Assembly: GCF_003614435.1 (NCBI RefSeq)
Contig: NZ_CP025546.1
Coordinates: forward strand, 5,642,001 to 5,706,000
Origin: Mycobacterium paragordonae
GTDB taxonomy: Bacteria; Actinomycetota; Actinomycetes; Mycobacteriales; Mycobacteriaceae
Reading direction: 5' to 3'
Length of the DNA: 64,000 bases
Made by a program: the position numbers and the translations under genes. The notes under the pieces were generated by a model. It had not been told where the DNA came from and ran no database searches. It saw only the letters and a list, made by a program, of their open reading frames with translations. Below, one piece after another: positions 52,354 through 64,000 of the stretch; within the stretch, counting starts at the first letter, position 1, and each line of letters starts with the position of its first letter.

Positions 52354-52827
52354 TCAGCGACGCAGGACGCTGTCGCCGTTCGTCCCCGGGTCCGGGCGGG
52401 CGAACACCCTGACGAAGTTCTGCAGCGAGTCGCGGATATCGCTGCGCAGCGCGGCGGCGACGACCATGCCGATCGGCCCGAACAGCGCCGGCCCGCCGAG
52501 ATGCACGTCGAAGCTGACGACCGAACCCTGCTCTTTCGGAGCGACCTTGGCCATCAGTTTCACCTTGACCCCGCCCACACCGTCGCCGTTGAGGGTCATG
52601 CCCTCCGGGGGCTTGTAGCGCACGATCGTCCACCTGATGCGGTTGGGCATGCCCTTGACTTCGACATAGGACTCGATGACGGTGCCCTTTTCCAGCACGT
52701 CGGGCAACTTGCTGCGCCAGACCTTGTGGATGGTCAGCCATTCCCGGTACCGGTTCAGGTCGGAGGCGTGTGTCCAGGCCTGTTCCGGCGGCAGCGGCAC
52801 ATCGATGGATCCGGAGAGTTTCGCCAT
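52354..52827 (-). CDS. SRPBCC-fold protein, Rv0910-like toxin
   Basis: A 157-residue START/SRPBCC-like protein (MAKLSGSIDVPLPPEQAWTHASDLNRYREWLTIH). Such folds bind hydrophobic ligands. Rv0910 has been described as the toxin of a small toxin-antitoxin pair with Rv0909, as I recall. The ATG at 52827 lies 4 nt after the stop of the antitoxin-like gene. The IS110-family element lies directly downstream. Confidence 0.75.
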   Translation of the reverse strand: MAKLSGSIDVPLPPEQAWTHASDLNRYREWLTIHKVWRSKLPDVLEKGTVIESYVEVKGMPNRIRWTIVRYKPPEGMTLNGDGVGGVKVKLMAKVAPKEQGSVVSFDVHLGGPALFGPIGMVVAAALRSDIRDSLQNFVRVFARPDPGTNGDSVLRR

Positions 52828-52831
52828 TTCG

Positions 52832-53011
52832 TCAGCTCTGCTGGCCGCCGGTGTCGACGATCTTCCTGGCTTCCTCCTGCACCTTGTGGATGGTGTCGGA
52901 GTACTTGCCCTGTGTCTTGTCGTCGACGAACTCGCCGGCCTTGGTGATCGCCGTCTCGACCTTGTCGGCGTTCTGCGCGAGCAGGTCTTTGGCCTTGTCC
53001 AGGAATGCCAT
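52832..53011 (-). CDS. 59-residue Rv0909-like antitoxin
   Basis: The product is a small, highly charged helical protein ([19 protein letters not shown]... to VDTGGQQS) with the Lys/Asp/Glu-rich heptad look of Rv0909. GGAAGGAA lies upstream of the ATG at 53011. The stop is 4 nt before the Rv0910-like start, so both are translated together. By analogy it neutralises that protein. Confidence 0.75.
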   Translation of the reverse strand: MAFLDKAKDLLAQNADKVETAITKAGEFVDDKTQGKYSDTIHKVQEEARKIVDTGGQQS

Positions 53012-53089
53012 TTTCGCTGTTCCTTCCCCATCGGACTCCTCCCCCGGGAGCCCTACTGTGCTGGGGAAACCCTACTTGTCGCGCACGGG

Positions 53090-56000
53090 CTACGGCACGC
53101 TGCCTTGCAGGAAGATCCCGGACAGGCGGTTGCCGATGTTGCCGACGCCGGAGATCAGGCCGGCTATCGCGATGTCCAGGCTGCTGGTGTTGCCGAAGCC
53201 GGACATAGCACTGCCGAGGTTGGTCAGGCCGGACAGTAGTTCGCCGCCGTAGTTCTCGAAGCCGGAGACATGCGAGCCGACGTTGAAGAGGCCGGAGATG
53301 GTGTCGCCGATGTTCCCGAAGCCGGATGTGCCGCCGGCGCCTGAGTTGAAGAAGCCCGACGACGGGGCGGTTGTCGAGTTGCCGATGCCGGTCATCGGGA
53401 GCAGGGAGGTGACCGGTACGGCGATCGGGCCGCTTCCCCCGGTGAGACCGATGGTGAGGAGTGTCGTATCGCTGCCAACGGTGAGGTTGAGCGGGATAGC
53501 CCCGAATTGGATTTGTGGCACTTGGATTGGGTCGAGCGCAGAGCGCAGCGGGATCGCCAAGCTGATGGGAAGGCCTGAGACCGGGACGTGGATATTCGGG
53601 AAGGGGTCGGGAAGCGGTATCACCAGGTCGAAGCCGTCGGTCTTGGCGTCGACCACGATGTCGAAGTTGACCGGAATCGCGCCGCCGTTGACGCCGTGAA
53701 TCGTGAACGGGTTGACGGTAAGCCCGGCGATGTTGCCGGTCACCGGCAGCTTGATCAGGGCGCCGCCGCCCAGGGTGAGGGGGATGTCGGGGATGGTCAG
53801 GGTGTAGTCGGCCGCGATCAGGCCCTGGCGGTCACCGCGCCACAACAATCCGTTGCTCTGATCACCGGAGATGAACGCCCCGGTGTCGAGGTTGCCGGTG
53901 TTGACCCACCCGGTGTTGGTGTCCCCGGTGTTGAAGCTGCCAGTGTTGACATCACCGGGGTTGGCCGACCCGGAATTGAAATCACCGGCATTGAACCCCC
54001 CGGTGTTGTAGCTGCCCGCATTGGCCCACCCGGTGTTGAACCCACCGGCGTTGAACACCCCGGTGTTCGCCACCCCGGAGTTCCCGATCCCGGAATTGAA
54101 CGACCCCGAGTTCCCGATCCCGTAATTCCCCGTCCCGGAATTGAAGAACCCGACATTCCCGGTCCCCGAGTTGAACAACCCCACATTCCCCGACCCCGAA
54201 TTCCACGCCCCGAACCCCACCTGATTATCACCGGTCAACCCGATACCCACATTGTTGCTACCCGAGTTCCCGAACCCGACATTGCCCACCCCGGTATTAC
54301 CCCACCCGATGTTCAGACTGCCGCTATTACCCCACCCCCGGTTCCCGACACCCGCATTACCGCCACCCACATTGACATCACCCAGATTGCCCCAGCCGTA
54401 ATTGCCGTCACCATGATTACCGGCCCCGACATTCCCCACACCCACATTGCCGCCACCCAGATTATGCCCACCCACATTCCCGCCACCCAGGTTGTAATCC
54501 CCCACATTCGCCAACCCCAGATTCCACCCACCACCATTGGCCACCCCCAGGTTGAACACCCGATCCACACCCGCACCCAACCCCGCCACCGCATTCGACC
54601 AGCCCGAGACCCCCTCACCCAAATTGAACACACCCGAACCCAACGCCCCCACATTCCCCACACCCGAGAACCCCACCACCCCCGACGACACATTCCACCA
54701 ACCCGAACCCCCACCCACATTCCCAAACCCCGACCCACTCCCAGACCCACTATTGAAAAACCCCGACGACGGCCCACCAGTGACATTGCCCAACCCCGGC
54801 CCCGCCACCAACCCCAACACCGGAACCACCAGCGGACCCAAGCCCGGACCGGAAATGTTCAGGTGCAGCCCCTCGCCGGGGCCGCCCACCAGCAGGCTCA
54901 GGGACGGACCGAGGATGACGATCGGATCTGTTCGGAGTGGTCCGATACTGCCGGTGATGCTGTTTCCGCCGCCGTTGGGATTGACCAGGTCGAGGGACGG
55001 GATGGTGAACGGGTCGATCACGATGTTGCCGAGGGCGCCGGTGATGGGGATGTTGAGGGGGATGGTGACGTCCAGGCCGATGGCGATGCGCGGGATGGTC
55101 AGGGTGTAGTCCAGCGCGGCCTGGCCCTGGTTGTCTCCGCGCCAGAAGAAGCCGTTGTTCAGATCGCCCTGGTTGAACCCGCCGGTGTTGAAGTCCCCGG
55201 TATTGGCCCACCCGGTGTTGTAATCCCCGGTATTGAAATCCCCGGTATTGACCTGCCCGGGATTGAACGACCCGGTATTGCCCACCCCCACGTTGAACCC
55301 ACCGGTGTTGTAACTGCCCGGATTCCCCACCCCGGTGTTAAGCACCCCGGCGTTGAACACCCCGGTATTGAGCCGGCCCGCATTGAACAACCCGACGTTG
55401 CCCTCCCCGGAATTACCGATCCCCCAGTTCCCCGACCCCGAATTGAACAACCCCACATTCCCGGTCCCCGAGTTGAACAACCCCACATTCCCCGACCCCG
55501 AATTCCACGCCCCGAACCCCACCTGATGATCACCGGTCAACCCGATACCCACGTTGTTGCTACCCGAGTTCCCGAACCCCACATTCCCCCACCCGCTATT
55601 ACCGAACCCGAAATTCGAGTCACCCTGATTACCCAACCCCACATTCAACGACCCCAGATTCGACCACCCCACATTATGGCCACCCACATTCCCCGACCCC
55701 AGATTGAAACTCCCCACACTGCCCAACCCCAGATTCCACGCGCCCTGATTTCCGAAACCAACATTCGCGTCACCGACATTGCCGGCACCCACATTCCACC
55801 CACCGACATCAGCGAACCCGACATTGCCCACACCCACACTTGCCAACCCCACACCCAGCACACCCGAGGGCCCCGCCCCCACCGACGCGGTATTGCTGAC
55901 CCCCGACAACGACCCACCCAGGTTCGACACCCCCGACAACAACCCACCCAGGTTCTTCACCCCCGAGACCATCGACCCGACATTGCCGTACCCGGAAACC

Positions 56001-59000
56001 ACCTGCCCGATATTCCCGAACCCCGACACCCCACCCGCACCGGAATTAAAGAACCCCGACGACGGCGCCACCGTCGCATTCCCCAACCCCGGCGCCGCAC
56101 CCACATGCAACAACTGCACCACCACCGGACCCGCACTCCCACCCACATTCACCGTCAACGGCGTCCCCACACCACCCACCACCAGGTTGTTGAACGCGAT
56201 GGTGTTTATCCGGATCGTCGGTGTTGTGATGGGCTGCAGGAAGTTGTTGGCGACGCCGATTTCCAGTCTGATCGGCAAGCCTGGGACGTCGACGCCGACA
56301 TGTCCGACCGGATCGGGAAGGCTGATACCGACATTGATGTTCGGGGTCTGCCCGAGCAGCGTTAGGTGGCCAACGACCGGGATGCCGCCGCCACCGACTC
56401 CGTGAATCCCGATCGGGTTGACGGTGAGTCCGGTGATGTTGCCGGTGATGGGGATGTTGAGGATGCCGCCGCCGGTCAGGGTCAGGGGGATGTCGGGGAT
56501 GGTCAGGGTGTAGTCGGCCGCGATCAGGCCCTGGCGGTCACCGCGCCACAACAATCCGTTGCTCTGATCACCGGAGATGAACGCCCCGGTGTCGAGGTTG
56601 CCGGTGTTGGCCCACCCGGTGTTGGTGTCCCCGGTGTTGAAGCTGCCAGTGTTGACATCACCGGGGTTGGCCGACCCGGAATTGAAATCACCGGCATTGA
56701 ACCCCCCGGTGTTGTAGCTGCCCGCATTGGCCCACCCGGTGTTGAACCCACCGGCGTTGAACACCCCGGTGTTCGCCACCCCGGAGTTCCCGATCCCGGA
56801 ATTGAACGACCCCGAGTTCCCGATCCCGTAATTCCCCGTCCCGGAATTGAAGAACCCGACATTCCCGGTCCCCGAGTTGAACAACCCCACATTCCCCGAC
56901 CCCGAATTCCACGCCCCGAACCCCACCTGATTATCACCGGTCAACCCGATACCCACATTGTTGCTACCCGAGTTCCCGAACCCGACATTGCCCACCCCGG
57001 TATTACCCCACCCGATGTTCAGACTGCCGCTATTACCCCACCCCCGGTTCCCGACACCCGCATTACCGCCACCCACATTGACATCACCCAGATTGCCCCA
57101 CCCGTAATTGCCGTCACCATGATTACCGGCCCCGACATTCCCCACACCCACATTGCCGCCACCCAGATTATGCCCACCCACATTCCCGCCACCCAGGTTG
57201 TAATCCCCCACATTCGCCAACCCCAGATTCCACCCACCACCATTGGCCACCCCCAGGTTGAACACCCGATCCACACCCGCACCCACCCCCGCCACCGCAT
57301 TCGACCAGCCCGAGACCCCCTCACCCAAATTGAACACACCCGAACCCAACGCCCCCACATTCCCCACACCCGAGAACCCCACCACCCCCGACGACACATT
57401 CCACCAACCCGAACCCCCACCCACATTCCCAAACCCCGACCCACTCCCAGACCCACTATTGAAAAACCCCGACGACGGCCCACCAGTGACATTGCCCAAC
57501 CCCGGCCCCGCCACCAACCCCAACACCGGAACCACCACCGGCCCCACCGCCGGACCCAACAAACTCAACCGCAACGACTGACCCGGACCACCCACCACCA
57601 AGTTCAACGACGGACCCGTCACCACAATCGAATCCACCACAATCGGACCGATGGTGGCGTCGAGGTTGTCGCCGTTCAGATGCAGCGCCGGGATCTGGAA
57701 TGAGTCGGTGACGATGTTGCCGAGGGCGCCGGTGATGGGGATGTTGAGGGGGATGGTGACGTCCAGGCCGATGGCGATGCGCGGGATGGTCAGGGTGTAG
57801 TCCAGTGCGGCCTGGCCCTGGCTGTCTCCGCGCCAGAAGAAGCCGTTGTTCAGATCGCCCTGGTTGAACCCGCCGGTGTTGAAGTCCCCGGTATTGGCCC
57901 ACCCAGTGTTGTAATCCCCAGTGTTGAAATCCCCGGTATTGACCTGCCCGGGATTGAACGACCCGGTATTGCCCACCCCCACGTTGAACCCACCGGTGTT
58001 GTAACTGCCCGGATTCCCCACCCCGGTGTTAAGCACCCCGGCGTTGAACACCCCGGTATTGAGCCGGCCCGCATTGAACAACCCGACGTTGCCCTCCCCG
58101 GAATTACCGATCCCCCAGTTCCCCGACCCCGAATTGAACAACCCCACATTCCCGGTCCCCGAGTTGAACAACCCCACATTCCCCGACCCCGAATTCCACG
58201 CCCCGAACCCCACCTGATGATCACCGGTCAACCCGATACCCACGTTGTTGCTACCCGAGTTCCCGAACCCCACATTCCCCCACCCGCTATTACCGAACCC
58301 GAAATTCGAGTCACCCTGATTACCCAACCCCACATTCAACGACCCCAGATTCGACCACCCCACATTATGGCCACCCACATTCCCCGACCCCAGATTGAAA
58401 CTCCCCACACTGCCCAACCCCAGATTCCACGCGCCCTGATTACCGAAACCAACATTCGCGTCACCGACATTGCCGGCACCCACATTCCACCCACCGACAT
58501 CAGCGAACCCGACATTGCCCACACCCACACTTGCCAACCCCGCACCCAGCACACCCGAGGGCCCCGCCCCCACCGACGCGGTATTGCTGACCCCCGATAA
58601 CGACCCACCCAGGTTCGACACCCCCGACAACAACCCACCCAGGTTCTTCACCCCCGAGACCATCGACCCGACATTGCCGTACCCGGAAACCACCTGCCCG
58701 ATATTCCCGAACCCCGACACCCCACCCGCACCGGAATTAAAGAACCCCGACGACGGCGCCACCGTCGCATTCCCCAACCCCGGCGCCGCACCCACATGCA
58801 ACAACTGCACCACCACCGGACCCGCACTCCCACCCACATTCACCGTCAACGGCGTCCCCACACCACCCACCACCAGGTTGTTCAGGACGATGGGATTGAC
58901 GGCGATTCTCGGCAGCGCGATGGAAGTCAACGTGTCGTCGATAGTGACGTGAAGATTCAACGGCAGCGGCGGTATCGGAATGGTGACCGATCCGAGTGGG

Positions 59001-61798
59001 TCGGGGAGGCCGACGCGGATATCGAGTCCACCGGTGTCGGCCCCCAGGACATTGATTCCGAGATTTACCGGGATTGCCGAACCGCCTTGGCCGTGTATCG
59101 AGAAAGACTCGATGGCCAATCCGGTGATGTTGCCGGTGATGGGGATGTTGAGGATGCCGCCGCCGGTCAGGGTCAGGGGGATGTCGGGGATGGTCAGGGT
59201 GTAGTCGGCCGCGATCAGGCCCTGGCGGTCACCGCGCCACAACAATCCGTTGCTCTGATCACCGGAGATGAACGCCCCGGTGTCGAGGTTGCCGGTGTTG
59301 GCCCACCCGGTGTTGGTGTCCCCGGTGTTGAAGCTGCCAGTGTTGACATCACCGGGGTTGGCCGACCCGGAATTGAAATCACCGGCATTGAACCCCCCGG
59401 TGTTGTAGCTGCCCGCATTGGCCCACCCGGTGTTGAACCCACCGGCGTTGAACACCCCGGTGTTCGCCACCCCGGAGTTCCCGATCCCGTAATTCCCCGT
59501 CCCGGAATTGAAGAACCCGACATTCCCGGTCCCCGAGTTGAACAACCCCACATTCCCCGACCCCGAATTCCACGCCCCGAACCCCACCTGATTATCACCG
59601 GTCAACCCGATACCCACATTGTTGCTACCCGAGTTCCCGAACCCGACATTGCCCACCCCGGTATTACCCCACCCGATGTTCAGACTGCCGCTATTACCCC
59701 ACCCCTGGTTCCCGACACCCGCATTACCGCCACCCACATTGACATCACCCAGATTGCCCCAGCCGTAATTGCCGTCACCATGATTACCGGCCCCGACATT
59801 CCCCACACCCACATTGCCGCCACCCAGATTATGCCCACCCACATTCCCGCCACCCAGGTTGTAATCCCCCACATTCGCCAACCCCAGATTCCACCCACCA
59901 CCATTGGCCACCCCCAGGTTGAACACCCGATCCACACCCGCACCCACCCCCGCCACCGCATTCGACCAGCCCGAGACCCCCTCACCCAAATTGAACACAC
60001 CCGAACCCAACGCCCCCACATTCCCCACACCCGAGAACCCCACCACCCCCGACGACACATTCCACCAACCCGAACCCCCACCCACATTCCCAAACCCCGA
60101 CCCACTCCCAGACCCACTATTGAAAAACCCCGACGACGGCCCACCAGTGACATTGCCCAACCCCGGCCCCGCCACCAACCCCAACACCGGAACCACCACC
60201 GGCCCCACCGCCGGACCCAACAAACTCAACCGCAACGATTGACCCGGACCACCCACCACCAAGTTCAACGACGGACCCGTCACCACAATCGAATCCACCA
60301 CAATCGGACCGACGGTCCCGCCCAGTTCCGAGCCATTGAGATGGAGGGTGGGAATGGTGAAGGACGGGATGGTGATGATCGGCTGGCCGTTCAATATGGA
60401 GCCGAGCGTCCCCGTCACCGGAATATTGATCGGCACGTCGACGTCGACCTGCAGGGCGATGCGCGGGATGGTGAAGGTCAGGTCGAATGCGGCTTGACCC
60501 TGGTTGTCTCCGCGCCAGAAGAAGCCGTTGTTCAGATCGCCCTGGTTGAACCCGCCGGTGTTGAAGTCCCCGGTATTGGCCCACCCGGTGTTGTAATCCC
60601 CAGTGTTGAAATCCCCGGTATTGACCTGCCCGGGATTGAACGACCCGGTATTGCCCACCCCCACGTTGAACCCACCGGTGTTGTAACTGCCCGGATTCCC
60701 CACCCCGGTGTTAAGCACCCCGGCGTTGAACACCCCGGTATTGAGCCGGCCCGCATTGAACAACCCGACGTTGCCCTCCCCGGAATTCCCGATCCCCCAG
60801 TTCCCCGACCCCGAATTGAACAACCCCACATTCCCGGTCCCCGAGTTGAACAACCCCACATTCCCCGACCCCGAATTCCACGCCCCGAACCCCACCTGAT
60901 GATCACCGGTCAACCCGAAACCCACATTGTTGCTACCCGAGTTCCCGAACCCCACATTCCCCCACCCGCTATTACCGAACCCGAAATTCGAGTCACCCTG
61001 ATTACCCAACCCCACATTCAACGACCCCAGATTCGACCACCCCACATTATGGCCACCCACATTCCCCGACCCCAGATTGAAACTCCCCACACTCCCCAAC
61101 CCCAGATTCCACACCCCACGATTACCGAAACCAACATTCGCATCACCGACATTGCCGGCACCCACATTGGAACCGCCCACGTTGGCCAGTCCCGCAGCGA
61201 GGATGCTGACGCGGCCCGGCGGGTCAGCGATTGCGGCTTGGGTGGACACGACGAAAGCCGAAACGGCCGCGGACGGGAGTCGCAGTAGTTCGGTGAACGG
61301 CGACAATGCCGACACCACGCCGGAGGCTTCGGCGTGGTAGCCGAACATAGCCGCGACGTCTTGCGCCCACATCTGCTCGTACTCGGCATCCACGGCCGCA
61401 ATCGCCGGGGCGTTCAACCCCAGCAGGTTGGAAGTCACCAGTGTCACCATTTGAGAGCGGTTTGCGATCACCGAAACCGGGTGAACTGACGCCGCCAGGG
61501 TCGCCTCGAACGCAGTTGCGGTCATGCGAGCCTGCCCGGCGGCCTGCTCCGCCAGCACACCCGTCGCGGCGAGCCAGTCCAGGTAGCGTCCGGCCACGTC
61601 GACCATCGCCGCCGAGGCTGCGCCCTGCCATGACGCGTTCGCCAACCCGGACGTCACCGCGGAAAACGCGGTCGCCGCCGAGCCCAGTTCGTCGGCCAGC
61701 ACATCCCAGGCGGCCGCAGCGGCAAGCAGCGGGCCAGGCCCCGCGCCGCCAAATATGCGCGCGGAGTTGATCTCTGGTGGCGACACCGCAAAATTCAT
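53090..61798 (-). CDS. giant PPE-MPTR protein with mosaic macro-repeats
   Basis: A 2,902-residue PPE protein. The PPE domain covers residues 1-180 ([25 protein letters not shown]). MPTR pentapeptides (NxGxGNxG type) follow to the end, with six non-repetitive beta-rich cassettes (LTIPxIxLxLxxxxxxxIPITGxxG...) between them. The repeat frames recur at about 2.68-kb spacing and are nearly identical in DNA, while the cassettes differ. The ATG at 61798 has an AGAGGCAG site and begins the PPE motif. It lies between the Rv0909-like gene and ctpE, where M. tuberculosis has no PPE gene as I recall. MPTR function is unknown; cell-surface antigen or porin-like roles have been proposed for relatives. Confidence 0.9.
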   Translation of the reverse strand: MNFAVSPPEINSARIFGGAGPGPLLAAAAAWDVLADELGSAATAFSAVTSGLANASWQGAASAAMVDVAGRYLDWLAATGVLAEQAAGQARMTATAFEATLAASVHPVSVIANRSQMVTLVTSNLLGLNAPAIAAVDAEYEQMWAQDVAAMFGYHAEASGVVSALSPFTELLRLPSAAVSAFVVSTQAAIADPPGRVSILAAGLANVGGSNVGAGNVGDANVGFGNRGVWNLGLGSVGSFNLGSGNVGGHNVGWSNLGSLNVGLGNQGDSNFGFGNSGWGNVGFGNSGSNNVGFGLTGDHQVGFGAWNSGSGNVGLFNSGTGNVGLFNSGSGNWGIGNSGEGNVGLFNAGRLNTGVFNAGVLNTGVGNPGSYNTGGFNVGVGNTGSFNPGQVNTGDFNTGDYNTGWANTGDFNTGGFNQGDLNNGFFWRGDNQGQAAFDLTFTIPRIALQVDVDVPINIPVTGTLGSILNGQPIITIPSFTIPTLHLNGSELGGTVGPIVVDSIVVTGPSLNLVVGGPGQSLRLSLLGPAVGPVVVPVLGLVAGPGLGNVTGGPSSGFFNSGSGSGSGFGNVGGGSGWWNVSSGVVGFSGVGNVGALGSGVFNLGEGVSGWSNAVAGVGAGVDRVFNLGVANGGGWNLGLANVGDYNLGGGNVGGHNLGGGNVGVGNVGAGNHGDGNYGWGNLGDVNVGGGNAGVGNQGWGNSGSLNIGWGNTGVGNVGFGNSGSNNVGIGLTGDNQVGFGAWNSGSGNVGLFNSGTGNVGFFNSGTGNYGIGNSGVANTGVFNAGGFNTGWANAGSYNTGGFNAGDFNSGSANPGDVNTGSFNTGDTNTGWANTGNLDTGAFISGDQSNGLLWRGDRQGLIAADYTLTIPDIPLTLTGGGILNIPITGNITGLAIESFSIHGQGGSAIPVNLGINVLGADTGGLDIRVGLPDPLGSVTIPIPPLPLNLHVTIDDTLTSIALPRIAVNPIVLNNLVVGGVGTPLTVNVGGSAGPVVVQLLHVGAAPGLGNATVAPSSGFFNSGAGGVSGFGNIGQVVSGYGNVGSMVSGVKNLGGLLSGVSNLGGSLSGVSNTASVGAGPSGVLGAGLASVGVGNVGFADVGGWNVGAGNVGDANVGFGNQGAWNLGLGSVGSFNLGSGNVGGHNVGWSNLGSLNVGLGNQGDSNFGFGNSGWGNVGFGNSGSNNVGIGLTGDHQVGFGAWNSGSGNVGLFNSGTGNVGLFNSGSGNWGIGNSGEGNVGLFNAGRLNTGVFNAGVLNTGVGNPGSYNTGGFNVGVGNTGSFNPGQVNTGDFNTGDYNTGWANTGDFNTGGFNQGDLNNGFFWRGDSQGQAALDYTLTIPRIAIGLDVTIPLNIPITGALGNIVTDSFQIPALHLNGDNLDATIGPIVVDSIVVTGPSLNLVVGGPGQSLRLSLLGPAVGPVVVPVLGLVAGPGLGNVTGGPSSGFFNSGSGSGSGFGNVGGGSGWWNVSSGVVGFSGVGNVGALGSGVFNLGEGVSGWSNAVAGVGAGVDRVFNLGVANGGGWNLGLANVGDYNLGGGNVGGHNLGGGNVGVGNVGAGNHGDGNYGWGNLGDVNVGGGNAGVGNRGWGNSGSLNIGWGNTGVGNVGFGNSGSNNVGIGLTGDNQVGFGAWNSGSGNVGLFNSGTGNVGFFNSGTGNYGIGNSGSFNSGIGNSGVANTGVFNAGGFNTGWANAGSYNTGGFNAGDFNSGSANPGDVNTGSFNTGDTNTGWANTGNLDTGAFISGDQSNGLLWRGDRQGLIAADYTLTIPDIPLTLTGGGILNIPITGNITGLTVNPIGIHGVGGGGIPVVGHLTLLGQTPNINVGISLPDPVGHVGVDVPGLPIRLEIGVANNFLQPITTPTIRINTIAFNNLVVGGVGTPLTVNVGGSAGPVVVQLLHVGAAPGLGNATVAPSSGFFNSGAGGVSGFGNIGQVVSGYGNVGSMVSGVKNLGGLLSGVSNLGGSLSGVSNTASVGAGPSGVLGVGLASVGVGNVGFADVGGWNVGAGNVGDANVGFGNQGAWNLGLGSVGSFNLGSGNVGGHNVGWSNLGSLNVGLGNQGDSNFGFGNSGWGNVGFGNSGSNNVGIGLTGDHQVGFGAWNSGSGNVGLFNSGTGNVGLFNSGSGNWGIGNSGEGNVGLFNAGRLNTGVFNAGVLNTGVGNPGSYNTGGFNVGVGNTGSFNPGQVNTGDFNTGDYNTGWANTGDFNTGGFNQGDLNNGFFWRGDNQGQAALDYTLTIPRIAIGLDVTIPLNIPITGALGNIVIDPFTIPSLDLVNPNGGGNSITGSIGPLRTDPIVILGPSLSLLVGGPGEGLHLNISGPGLGPLVVPVLGLVAGPGLGNVTGGPSSGFFNSGSGSGSGFGNVGGGSGWWNVSSGVVGFSGVGNVGALGSGVFNLGEGVSGWSNAVAGLGAGVDRVFNLGVANGGGWNLGLANVGDYNLGGGNVGGHNLGGGNVGVGNVGAGNHGDGNYGWGNLGDVNVGGGNAGVGNRGWGNSGSLNIGWGNTGVGNVGFGNSGSNNVGIGLTGDNQVGFGAWNSGSGNVGLFNSGTGNVGFFNSGTGNYGIGNSGSFNSGIGNSGVANTGVFNAGGFNTGWANAGSYNTGGFNAGDFNSGSANPGDVNTGSFNTGDTNTGWVNTGNLDTGAFISGDQSNGLLWRGDRQGLIAADYTLTIPDIPLTLGGGALIKLPVTGNIAGLTVNPFTIHGVNGGAIPVNFDIVVDAKTDGFDLVIPLPDPFPNIHVPVSGLPISLAIPLRSALDPIQVPQIQFGAIPLNLTVGSDTTLLTIGLTGGSGPIAVPVTSLLPMTGIGNSTTAPSSGFFNSGAGGTSGFGNIGDTISGLFNVGSHVSGFENYGGELLSGLTNLGSAMSGFGNTSSLDIAIAGLISGVGNIGNRLSGIFLQGSVP
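53781..54826 (-). repeat. PPE-MPTR macro-repeat A, copy 3
   Basis: About 1.05 kb nearly identical to the copies at 56480 and 59180. The encoded repeats include [23 protein letters not shown]. It ends where the skew flips near 54827. Confidence 0.85.
55090..56190 (-). repeat. PPE-MPTR macro-repeat B, copy 3
   Basis: Nearly identical to 57781-58880 at an offset of 2,691 bp. Confidence 0.85.
56480..57655 (-). repeat. PPE-MPTR macro-repeat A, copy 2
   Basis: Offset 2,706 bp from copy 3 and 2,661 bp from copy 1; the last difference includes a 30-bp indel (see findings). Confidence 0.85.
57781..58880 (-). repeat. PPE-MPTR macro-repeat B, copy 2
   Basis: Nearly identical to 55090-56190; a few silent-type differences such as GATAACGACC versus GACAACGACC are visible near 58600. 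Confidence 0.85.
59180..60310 (-). repeat. PPE-MPTR macro-repeat A, copy 1
   Basis: Lacks a 30-bp pair of pentapeptides ([10 protein letters not shown]) present in copies 2 and 3, near 59480. Confidence 0.85.
60490..61165 (-). repeat. PPE-MPTR macro-repeat B, copy 1 (shorter)
   Basis: Offset 2,682 bp from copy 2; it stops at about 61165, where the PPE domain begins. Confidence 0.8.
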
Positions 61799-61960
61799 CG
61801 CCGCTGCCTCTCTGGCAGGCGGCCTAGCCCGCGACCGCCCGCCGTTCACCCGCAAATGACGCCGCGGCAATTACCGCGGTTGCCCGACCGTCCTGAGCGG
61901 CTGAATGCGCGTCAGCTTACGCCCGATCCGGCTGGAATGGTGGACTTTATCAAATTCGAG

Positions 61961-61973
61961 TGACCAGTGGTCA
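61961..61973. promoter_or_regulatory. perfect palindrome TGACCA-G-TGGTCA
   Basis: A 6-bp perfect inverted repeat with one central base lies in an AT-rich 263-bp gap between ctpE and the PPE start at 61798. It may be an operator for the PPE gene. A near copy is at 27944-27956. Confidence 0.45.
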
Positions 61974-62061
61974 TAAAAATTCAGACCGAACTTGAATGTA
62001 AAATTCGTGTACAAAATGATTCGCGCGACCCAATTAATTGACGCGATGCCGCGGCCGACCG

Positions 62062-64000
62062 CTAGCGCCACACCTGAGGCCGCACACCGAGGATCCTCGC
62101 CCGAACCCACCACATGGTCTCGATTACGGCGGCGCCCATCACTCCGACCGCCAGCGCGACCGACGTCACCCACAGATTCGACGGATCCAGGAAGAACTTC
62201 TGCTGCGTCCACGGCAGGCTGAAGATCAGCACATATGCCAACGCGGAGGCGACGACCAGCGCCAACCGCCACCACTCATACGGGCGCGCCGCAACGGCGA
62301 GCACCCACACCGCGGTCACCAGCAGGGTGATCAGCGCCGCGGTGGACGCCTGGTCCTGCTGCACCGAGGTGGCGTGGCGGCCGTGATAAGCGGTCAAGTA
62401 GGTCGCGAACGTCGCGACGCCGACGATCAGTCCGGCGGGCAGTGCGGACGTCAGCACCCGCCGCACAAAACCCGGATACGCGCGCTCGTTATTGGGCGCC
62501 AACGACAAAATAAATGACGGGATTCCGATCGTGAACCAAGCCGCAATGGTGACGTGGATCGGCTGAAACGGATAGAGCAACGGCTCAGCCCCTAATGGCT
62601 TGGCGAGCAAACACTCCATTCCCACCAGCAACGCCAGCAACGCGGAGTAGACCGTCTTGGTCAGGAAGAGGGTGGCGACCCGCTCGATATTGCCGATCAC
62701 TCGCCGGCCTTCGCCCACCACATACGGCAGTGTGGCAAACCTGTTGTCCAGCAACACGATTTGTGCCACCGCCCGGGATGCCGGACTACCCGCGCCCATT
62801 GCCACGCCGATGTCGGCGTCTTTGAGGGCCAGTACGTCGTTGACGCCGTCTCCGGTCATCGCCACGGTATGCCCGTGTGATTGCAGGGCGTGGACGATGG
62901 CGCGCTTCTGGTCCGGGCGCACCCGGCCGAATGTGTTGTGCGAGTCGAGCGCGTCAGCGAGCTCCGCTTCATCGGCGGGCAGCCGGCGTGCGTCCATCGC
63001 GTGGCTGCGCAGACCGAGCTGGTCGGCCACCGCTCCGACCGAGACCGCGTTGTCTCCGGAGATCACCTTCACCGACACATCCTGAGCGGCAAAGTATTCC
63101 AGCGTCTCGCGGGCATCGGGACGCACCCTCTGCTCCAGCACCACCAGGGCCGTCGGCGTCACGGTTCCCGGGGCGTCCGGGTCGTCTACCGGGACGTCCG
63201 CGGATCCCAACAACAGGACCCGCAGGCCCTGGGCGCCGAACCGATCGGCCTGCTCGGCCGCCGCCGACTGCGGGTCGAGCAGGACATCAGGCGCACCGAT
63301 AACCCAGTTGCCGTGCTCGCCGAACGACACGCCGCTCCACTTGGTCGCCGACTTGAAAGGCGCTGTCGCGGTGGGGGTCCAGCCGGGCGCGGTCTGATAG
63401 GCCTCGGAGATGGCCAGCATGCTGGCATTCGGGCGCTCGTCGGCCGCGGCGACCGCGGCGAGCACCTCCCCGACGCTCTCGCCTCCGGCGTCGAGTTCCC
63501 GGACTTCCGACACCCGCATCCCGGTTTCGGTCAACGTGCCCGTCTTGTCCGCACAGACCACGTCGACCCGAGCCAATCCCTCGATGGCCGGCAGTTCCTG
63601 CACGAGGCATTGCCGCCGGCCCAGACGTACCACGCCGACGGCGAACGCGATCGACGTCATCAACACCAGGCCTTCGGGCACCATCGGCACCAGGGCACCC
63701 ACCATGGCAAGCACCGACTCGCGCCACCCCACGTTGGTGGTGAACAGCTGGGTGTAGATGGTCAGCAATCCCACCGGGATCAGCAGGTAGGTGATGAACT
63801 GCAGGATTCGGTTAATACCATTGCGCAGTTCCGATTTCACCAAGGTGAACTTGCTGGCTTCGGCGGCCAGTTTGGCCGCGTAGGCATCGCCGCCCACCTT
63901 CGTAGCCCGGTAGGCACCGGCGCCCGCGACCACGAAGCTGCCCGACATCACTTTGTCGCCAACATCTTTGGCGATCGGATCGGCTTCGCCCGTCAGCAGT
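62062..64000 (-). CDS. ctpE: P-type ATPase CtpE (5' part beyond window)
   Basis: The visible C-terminal 645 residues (of about 800) belong to a P-type cation ATPase. The TGE motif of the actuator ([12 protein letters not shown]) is at the window end, DKTGTLTE (phosphorylated Asp) near 63560-63540, and [16 protein letters not shown] near 62850. Helices [11 protein letters not shown] and the C-terminal set are present. CtpE is a Ca2+ importer in M. smegmatis, from memory. The N-terminus lies outside the window, so the start cannot be given. It corresponds to Rv0908. Confidence 0.92.
   Translation of the reverse strand, partial: LLTGEADPIAKDVGDKVMSGSFVVAGAGAYRATKVGGDAYAAKLAAEASKFTLVKSELRNGINRILQFITYLLIPVGLLTIYTQLFTTNVGWRESVLAMVGALVPMVPEGLVLMTSIAFAVGVVRLGRRQCLVQELPAIEGLARVDVVCADKTGTLTETGMRVSEVRELDAGGESVGEVLAAVAAADERPNASMLAISEAYQTAPGWTPTATAPFKSATKWSGVSFGEHGNWVIGAPDVLLDPQSAAAEQADRFGAQGLRVLLLGSADVPVDDPDAPGTVTPTALVVLEQRVRPDARETLEYFAAQDVSVKVISGDNAVSVGAVADQLGLRSHAMDARRLPADEAELADALDSHNTFGRVRPDQKRAIVHALQSHGHTVAMTGDGVNDVLALKDADIGVAMGAGSPASRAVAQIVLLDNRFATLPYVVGEGRRVIGNIERVATLFLTKTVYSALLALLVGMECLLAKPLGAEPLLYPFQPIHVTIAAWFTIGIPSFILSLAPNNERAYPGFVRRVLTSALPAGLIVGVATFATYLTAYHGRHATSVQQDQASTAALITLLVTAVWVLAVAARPYEWWRLALVVASALAYVLIFSLPWTQQKFFLDPSNLWVTSVALAVGVMGAAVIETMWWVRARILGVRPQVWR

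Noticed and set aside
53700-61100. Short repeats resembling a CRISPR array
   Set aside because: Repeat unit is 15 bp and coding (pentapeptides), without uniform spacers or cas genes.
53588-61288. Long plus-strand open frames (up to 925 codons) across the PPE-MPTR gene
   Set aside because: They are codon-bias shadows of the minus-strand MPTR repeats; no ribosome sites or recognisable domains, and the minus strand carries the PPE domain.

Overview
This GC-rich window comes from a slow-growing, non-tuberculous Mycobacterium. The evidence is several PE, PE_PGRS and PPE genes (one PPE-MPTR gene of 8.7 kb), F420-dependent luciferase-like oxidoreductases, the Ku/LigD end-joining pair, a Pst/PknD locus and class III cyclases. 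From memory of the M. tuberculosis H37Rv map, the backbone runs backwards from about Rv0943c (left) to Rv0908/ctpE (right), broken by accessory insertions. These gene-for-gene correspondences are recalled, not computed.

Layout. 1-6 kb: a PE and a PE_PGRS gene, cobF (B12 pathway), and a coupled pair encoding an AurF-like diiron protein and a flavin monooxygenase with a DUF4873 tail. 6-9.6 kb: a STAS/HATPase fusion (Rv0941c-like), a luciferase-like oxidoreductase (Rv0940c-like), an enoyl-CoA hydratase and a SAM methyltransferase. 9.8-12.8 kb: a PE_PGRS gene flanked by two copies of the methyltransferase 3' end. 12.7-20.5 kb: ligD, a FAH/MBL fusion (Rv0939-like) and a PE-PPE hydrolase joined by ATGA overlaps, facing a PfkB kinase and ku. 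20.6-27.2 kb: pstS2 and pknD facing pstS3-pstC2-pstA1; the pstB-pstS1-pstC1-pstA2 block of H37Rv is absent. 28-34.6 kb: vapC, a short-chain dehydrogenase, a DapB-like dehydrogenase, an FMN reductase-like protein, mntH, a GGCT/poly-gamma-glutamate hydrolase fusion and a luciferase-like oxidoreductase. 34.7-42.9 kb: tRNA-Arg(CCT) with an IS481-family element in its 3' end, then accessory genes (FkbM methyltransferase, Rieske oxygenase, DUF1275, desaturase with its reductase, PucR regulator, small Pro/Thr-rich protein). 43-48 kb: PE7/PPE14, thiolase-like and carotenoid-oxygenase-like genes (Rv0916c-Rv0913c order). 48-53 kb: an alpha/beta-hydrolase-cyclase fusion, a membrane protein, a VOC protein, an IS110-family element and the Rv0910/Rv0909-like pair. 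53-61.8 kb: the giant PPE-MPTR gene. 62-64 kb: the 3' part of ctpE, cut by the window end.

How genes work together. Ku and LigD form the bacterial non-homologous end-joining machine. PstS/PstC/PstA import phosphate, and PknD is a membrane kinase with a beta-propeller sensor beside them; the transporter ATPase must be encoded elsewhere. The desaturase and its ferredoxin reductase form an electron-transfer pair. PE and PPE products are type VII secretion substrates.

The most unusual items are the PPE-MPTR gene, where near-identical repeat frames enclose divergent cassettes with a base-skew flip at the borders; a cyclase whose hydrolase domain has lost its nucleophile motif; a STAS/HATPase fusion with Glu at the usual phospho-serine position; a PE_PGRS gene between duplicated methyltransferase ends; and several clean palindromic or hairpin elements of unknown function.
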